DNA from: Ophioderma brevispina
Taxonomy: Eukaryota > Echinodermata > Ophiuroidea > Amphilepidida > Ophiodermatidae
Assembly (NCBI GenBank): GCA_023653785.1
Contig: JAMKCH010002890.1
Span: 31,442 to 95,441, forward strand
DNA: 64,000 bases
Direction: 5' to 3'
The stretch's first letter is position 1, and every line of letters starts with the position of its first letter. Both the position numbers and the translations under genes were made by a program. The notes beneath the pieces are model-generated. The model saw only the letters and a program-made list of their open reading frames with translations, was not told the origin of the DNA and searched no databases. Positions 60,536 through 64,000 of the stretch are shown one piece after another.

Positions 60536-63039
60536 GCGGCGCCGGCGTCGGCGGCGTCGATATCCACCTCGTCGTCTTCGTGTGTCGCTGTGCCAGTGGT
60601 ACCCGCCGCAGTTTGGTCGGACGACGACGACCACACCGCAGAAGAACAAGAGGACACGAAGACGAGGAAGAAGAAGCACAGAAAGAAGACAGATTGCTGG
60701 ATGGCTTCATAGACGGATGTCGGCTCTACGGCCCGATGGCCACCTCTCCAATTTGATACAGATAGCAGACCACAACTGCGATGGGTTTTTCAGTGATACA
60801 GTCCACGTGAGGTATCAGATGAAAAAATAAACAGGAGATTGTGAATTTGACGGTGAAGAGAGCGAGATAGGAACATTCATGATGGACATAAATTAATATA
60901 TCTCATCTAAGTGAAACATTTAATTGATTACCTGCCTTGTGTTTGGCACTACTTCAGCTATTATCACTTTAAGTCACTAATGGTAGGTTGGGCGTTTCAA
61001 GTGCTAGCCACCGTAAAAAGCAGTACTGTTTCGTTAGAATGCCGAAAAGCTCATTAGTGTACACTTGAAGGTGAAAACGCGTGCATCATATCATCCCCTG
61101 TTAAAGATTGGTCCGTGATGCACTTTTTGAAACGATATCACATCGCTTTGCTTTTGAAGGATTAGTGTTAAATATCCTATGAAATATATTTGATTAGTAC
61201 GCCGTTGTGACAATATCGTATTACTTACAGCCTGCGTGAAGTAGTTTGTATTAATTACATGCACAATACAGTTACTGAGATATCAAATTCCCTTTTGATA
61301 AAGGAAATTAGGTGTTTGTTTATACAAAATTGGGATAATATTGTGAAACTGCCTGTTACTTAAACACTCTTTTGGTAGAAGAGTAACTATTTAATTGACC
61401 ACCATAAATTTGGGGTCCCTTCACTATAATTTTCCTATAAATTGTTTGTTTCAAGACTAGCTAATAATTAACACTTGAAGTGATCAGGTCTTTTGTGCAT
61501 CACTTGTATCCCCCTGAAAAAACTTTTCCACAAGTAAATTTGGCACACCTAAGGCCTATGGACTACCTGAAGAAAATTTGAAAATATTGATCAGGTCCGG
61601 AAATTAGGGGCGAAAACATAAATTTCCACTTGCGGGAATCAATGGAGCAGTTTGTTTTTTTTGCTTTTTCTCACACATTGTGCAACGAAAATGTGCACTA
61701 ATGGTTGTTTGAGTTAAGAAAAGACCAATGGAATATGTAGACCCCAAAAAGAGAAATTTTTAAAACATTTTAGCTCTTTAGAGAGACCTTTCCGAACCCC
61801 TGTATTTTGCTATTCATTTTGTAAAGGGAATGGATGTTCAGGCTACTCGATTCAAGTTGACTCTTATCATCATTTCACACGCTTTGATTCCGTTGTGCTT
61901 CTATGGGGCCCGGACAATGGTTCCTGCTGGACCCTATCTCCTTTTACACACCATGCCTGATTTACTTATTACATATTGGTATATAATCAGTGAGTTTAGG
62001 TGTTCATCATTGTATTTTGGGTATGAACGTTTTTATGCCCTCGGGTTCTCCGTTCATGTTTACTGCACTCTCTGCTAACCTAATCTTATAAAAATAAATA
62101 ATTAAATCTCGGCCTGAAATTGCATAATTTTTTACACTTTCGGCGTTCGTCTCACTGCAGCCATTGTGGTAAATCTTGTTTATACATGGTCAGGTGACGC
62201 GTATTGACCAAAATCGCGTACGCCGATACATACACGAGGTAAACATGAATTAAGCATTAATTAATAACTAAAATACCATTTGTATTTGATAGTAGCATAG
62301 TCTACATGTATGTTGGTAACCACCATATGTCAAGTTACACATTTGCAAGAAAATATAACTTTTGTTACTGACCGTAACGTTGATGCATATAGAGTGGTCC
62401 AAGTGGACCCATCTATTTTTTTTCGTAATGGAGTGCACGATTATTTTTTTTTGTAATTTCAAGGATGGCGCCATTCAAAGTTGTACATAAAAATGCCCAA
62501 ATCTTTCACAAGGTTGCATTAAAACGGGACGCGCTAAAACTGAACCTGGGTTCATTTTCCTGGGGGTCCACATGACCAACCAATCCTGCACGTAAGTGTT
62601 AAATATTTTTAAATAGACTTAAAATATACTTAAAGTCTATTTATGTAGCTGGTATAGGCAGCAACATATTGTGGTTTGTTCCATTTCTTCTTCTTTCCTT
62701 CTGCAAACGCTCCTTTTCCCGAGGAGGCCCCTCACATTGACGTGGAACACAGGTTGTAAAGGCTGGCACTTCGAACTCGGGAAATCAGTGACAGCCCCTT
62801 AGTTCACATGCAAAACATGTGTTCTTTGGGTTAGAGCCAAATTGACCATAATAGGGTTTTGTGCAGTGACAAATTGGCTGTATTTTCTGAACAATGGTGT
62901 CTTTGAGTGCATGGAAATAGGAATTCCCCCGGGCCGACTCCTTAAATGCTAACCAGTGCTAATCTAAAATGCTACTAGTTCTAACGCATGCCAATTTCAG
63001 CCAAATTTGGGTCATCAGAACCACTGAACCCATGCCGCA
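60536..63039. other. No gene confirmed
   Basis: GC-rich sequence continues to about 60710, where frames from the CGT repeat run on without a recognisable domain. At 61830-62100 a hydrophobic 82-codon frame followed by CTTATAAAAATAAATAATTA looks like a LINE 3' end but lacks reverse-transcriptase motifs. Nothing else is recognisable. Confidence 0.35.
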
Positions 63040-64000
63040 TATAGGGTTTCACATTTTTGGGATCAATGGTCATGTATTTCGATTAATTAAAAGAGGCATC
63101 AGTGAAAATTAATGAATGCCCTTCTTCTCAACAAATCAAGACTATCATTACCAGATTCTCGCTCTCAAGATCCACAAGTCCCACGCTGCATACGGGATGT
63201 TCACAGATAGGCCCAAATGCTACGTTATCATTAGGGGCATTACTGTGAAAATCTATGCTTTCTTCTTCTCTCGCTAATTAAAAGGTATCATCACGAGATT
63301 CGCTCACATGATCCCCTAGTAGGGTTTGATCATGTAAGGTTGTTTCCAGATTTGGCCCAATGCCACAATCCTTGACAATCTATGAATTCATTCTTCCCTC
63401 GCAAATTAAAGGCTATCATCACAAGATTCGCTCACAGGATCACCTGGTAGTTTAGGAGCTTCATCAAATGGGGTGGTCACAGATTAGGTCAAATACCACA
63501 ATTACCAATTAAAGGGCATTTCCTTGAAAATCTAGGAATTCATTTTTTCCCCTCGCAATTAAAGAACGGCTATCATCACAAGATTCACTCACAGGAACCC
63601 CTGTTGGGGCTTCGTCAATGAGGTGTTCACAGATTTGCGCAAATGATACAATTACCAATTAAGGGGTATTCCTGCAAAATCTATGAATTTTCTTCTTCTG
63701 CCAATTAAAGGCTTTCATCACGACTATTTGCTCACAGAATCCCCTGGTATAGGGGGCTTGATATGGGCTGTTCACCCAGATGTTGAACAAATGCCACAAT
63801 TTCCAATTAAAGGGGCATTCCTCGAAAATCTACATTATTTCTTCTTCTCATGGGGTGTCCCACAGATTTGGACCAAATGCCACAATTACAATTAAAGGGA
63901 CATTCCCTCGAAAATCTACAAATATTTCTTCTTCTCATGGGGTGTCCACAGATTGCCCAATGCTACAATTACTGATTAAAGGGGTAATTCTTGAATTCCT
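63040..64000 (+). repeat. Tandem array, unit about 150 then 85 bases, running off the window
   Basis: Each unit contains CACAGATT.GGCCCAAATGCC, ACAATTACCAATTAAAGGGG, CATTCCT.GAAAATCTA and TTCTTCTTCTC, followed by AATTAAAGGCTATCATCACA and AGATTCGCTCACAGGAT. The CACAATTAC marker lies at about 63497, 63648, 63795, 63881 and 63965: spacing about 150, then about 85 when the ATCATCACA...CCCCTGG half is lost. Confidence 0.85.

Noticed and set aside
60077..60830. Six overlapping long open frames (up to 200 codons)
   Set aside because: They arise from the CGT microsatellite, which opens all frames with low-complexity Arg/Ser/Val/Thr/Asp protein. No domain or start context supports coding.
7018..64000. 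CRISPR array, operon or prokaryotic defence system
   Set aside because: The tandem repeats lack the regular repeat/unique-spacer pattern and associated genes. Introns and LINEs show eukaryotic nuclear DNA.

Overview
This is AT-rich, intron-rich, repeat-laden animal nuclear DNA, with no bacterial or organellar gene organisation. GT-AG introns, CR1/L2-type and jockey-like LINE remains, MITEs, foldback elements and many microsatellites suggest a marine invertebrate. The long-armed foldback elements recall those described in sea urchins, so a deuterostome is plausible, but the sequence does not prove it.

The one gene I can identify is on the + strand, from about 6.1 to at least 30.9 kb: an M13 (neprilysin / endothelin-converting-enzyme type) zinc metallopeptidase. 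Nine exons follow the family order: the Cys-rich juxtamembrane piece (6135-6189), the NMD...PC.DY.YACG.W block (6700-6854), the C-M-D block (8383-8464), then 24371-24490, 24867-24938, 28303-28443, 28890-29109, 29414-29510 and 30820-30894. Splice phases join correctly at most junctions. The 5' end (cytosolic tail and membrane anchor), a middle segment (10.4-24.4 kb) and the catalytic 3' half (HExxH, NAYY, ExxxD) were not found. Four exons carry a single-base length error or an in-frame stop. This fits either an indel-prone long-read consensus or a decaying gene.

Layout: 1-6 kb, no gene seen. 6.8-10.6 kb, a 1.96-kb tandem duplication inside the peptidase gene that copies the C-M-D exon and contains a layered minisatellite, ending in a nested palindrome. 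11.1-15.6 kb, a foldback-like element of about 4.4 kb with arms of about 2 kb. 15.6-21 kb, no gene. 21.1-22.5 kb, a second foldback element enclosing an AACACC/GGTGT array. 22.9-23.8 kb, G-run repeats. 24.4-30.9 kb, the later peptidase exons, with a 5'-truncated dead LINE, a hairpin element, a possible SINE and a MITE in the introns. 31-45 kb, no recognised gene, but a 440-bp TIR element, a 0.76-kb TIR element and three tandem copies of a sequence of about 1.8 kb. 45.5-48.3 kb, a decayed LINE. 50.5-52.3 kb, a longer relative of the 0.76-kb element. 52.6-53.5 kb, an unidentified minus-strand coding candidate. 54.6 and 59.8 kb, two more MITE copies. 60 kb, TAG and CGT microsatellites. 63-64 kb, a tandem array running off the window.

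Most lesser open reading frames in the window are by-products of simple repeats or isolated frames under 100 codons and are not annotated.
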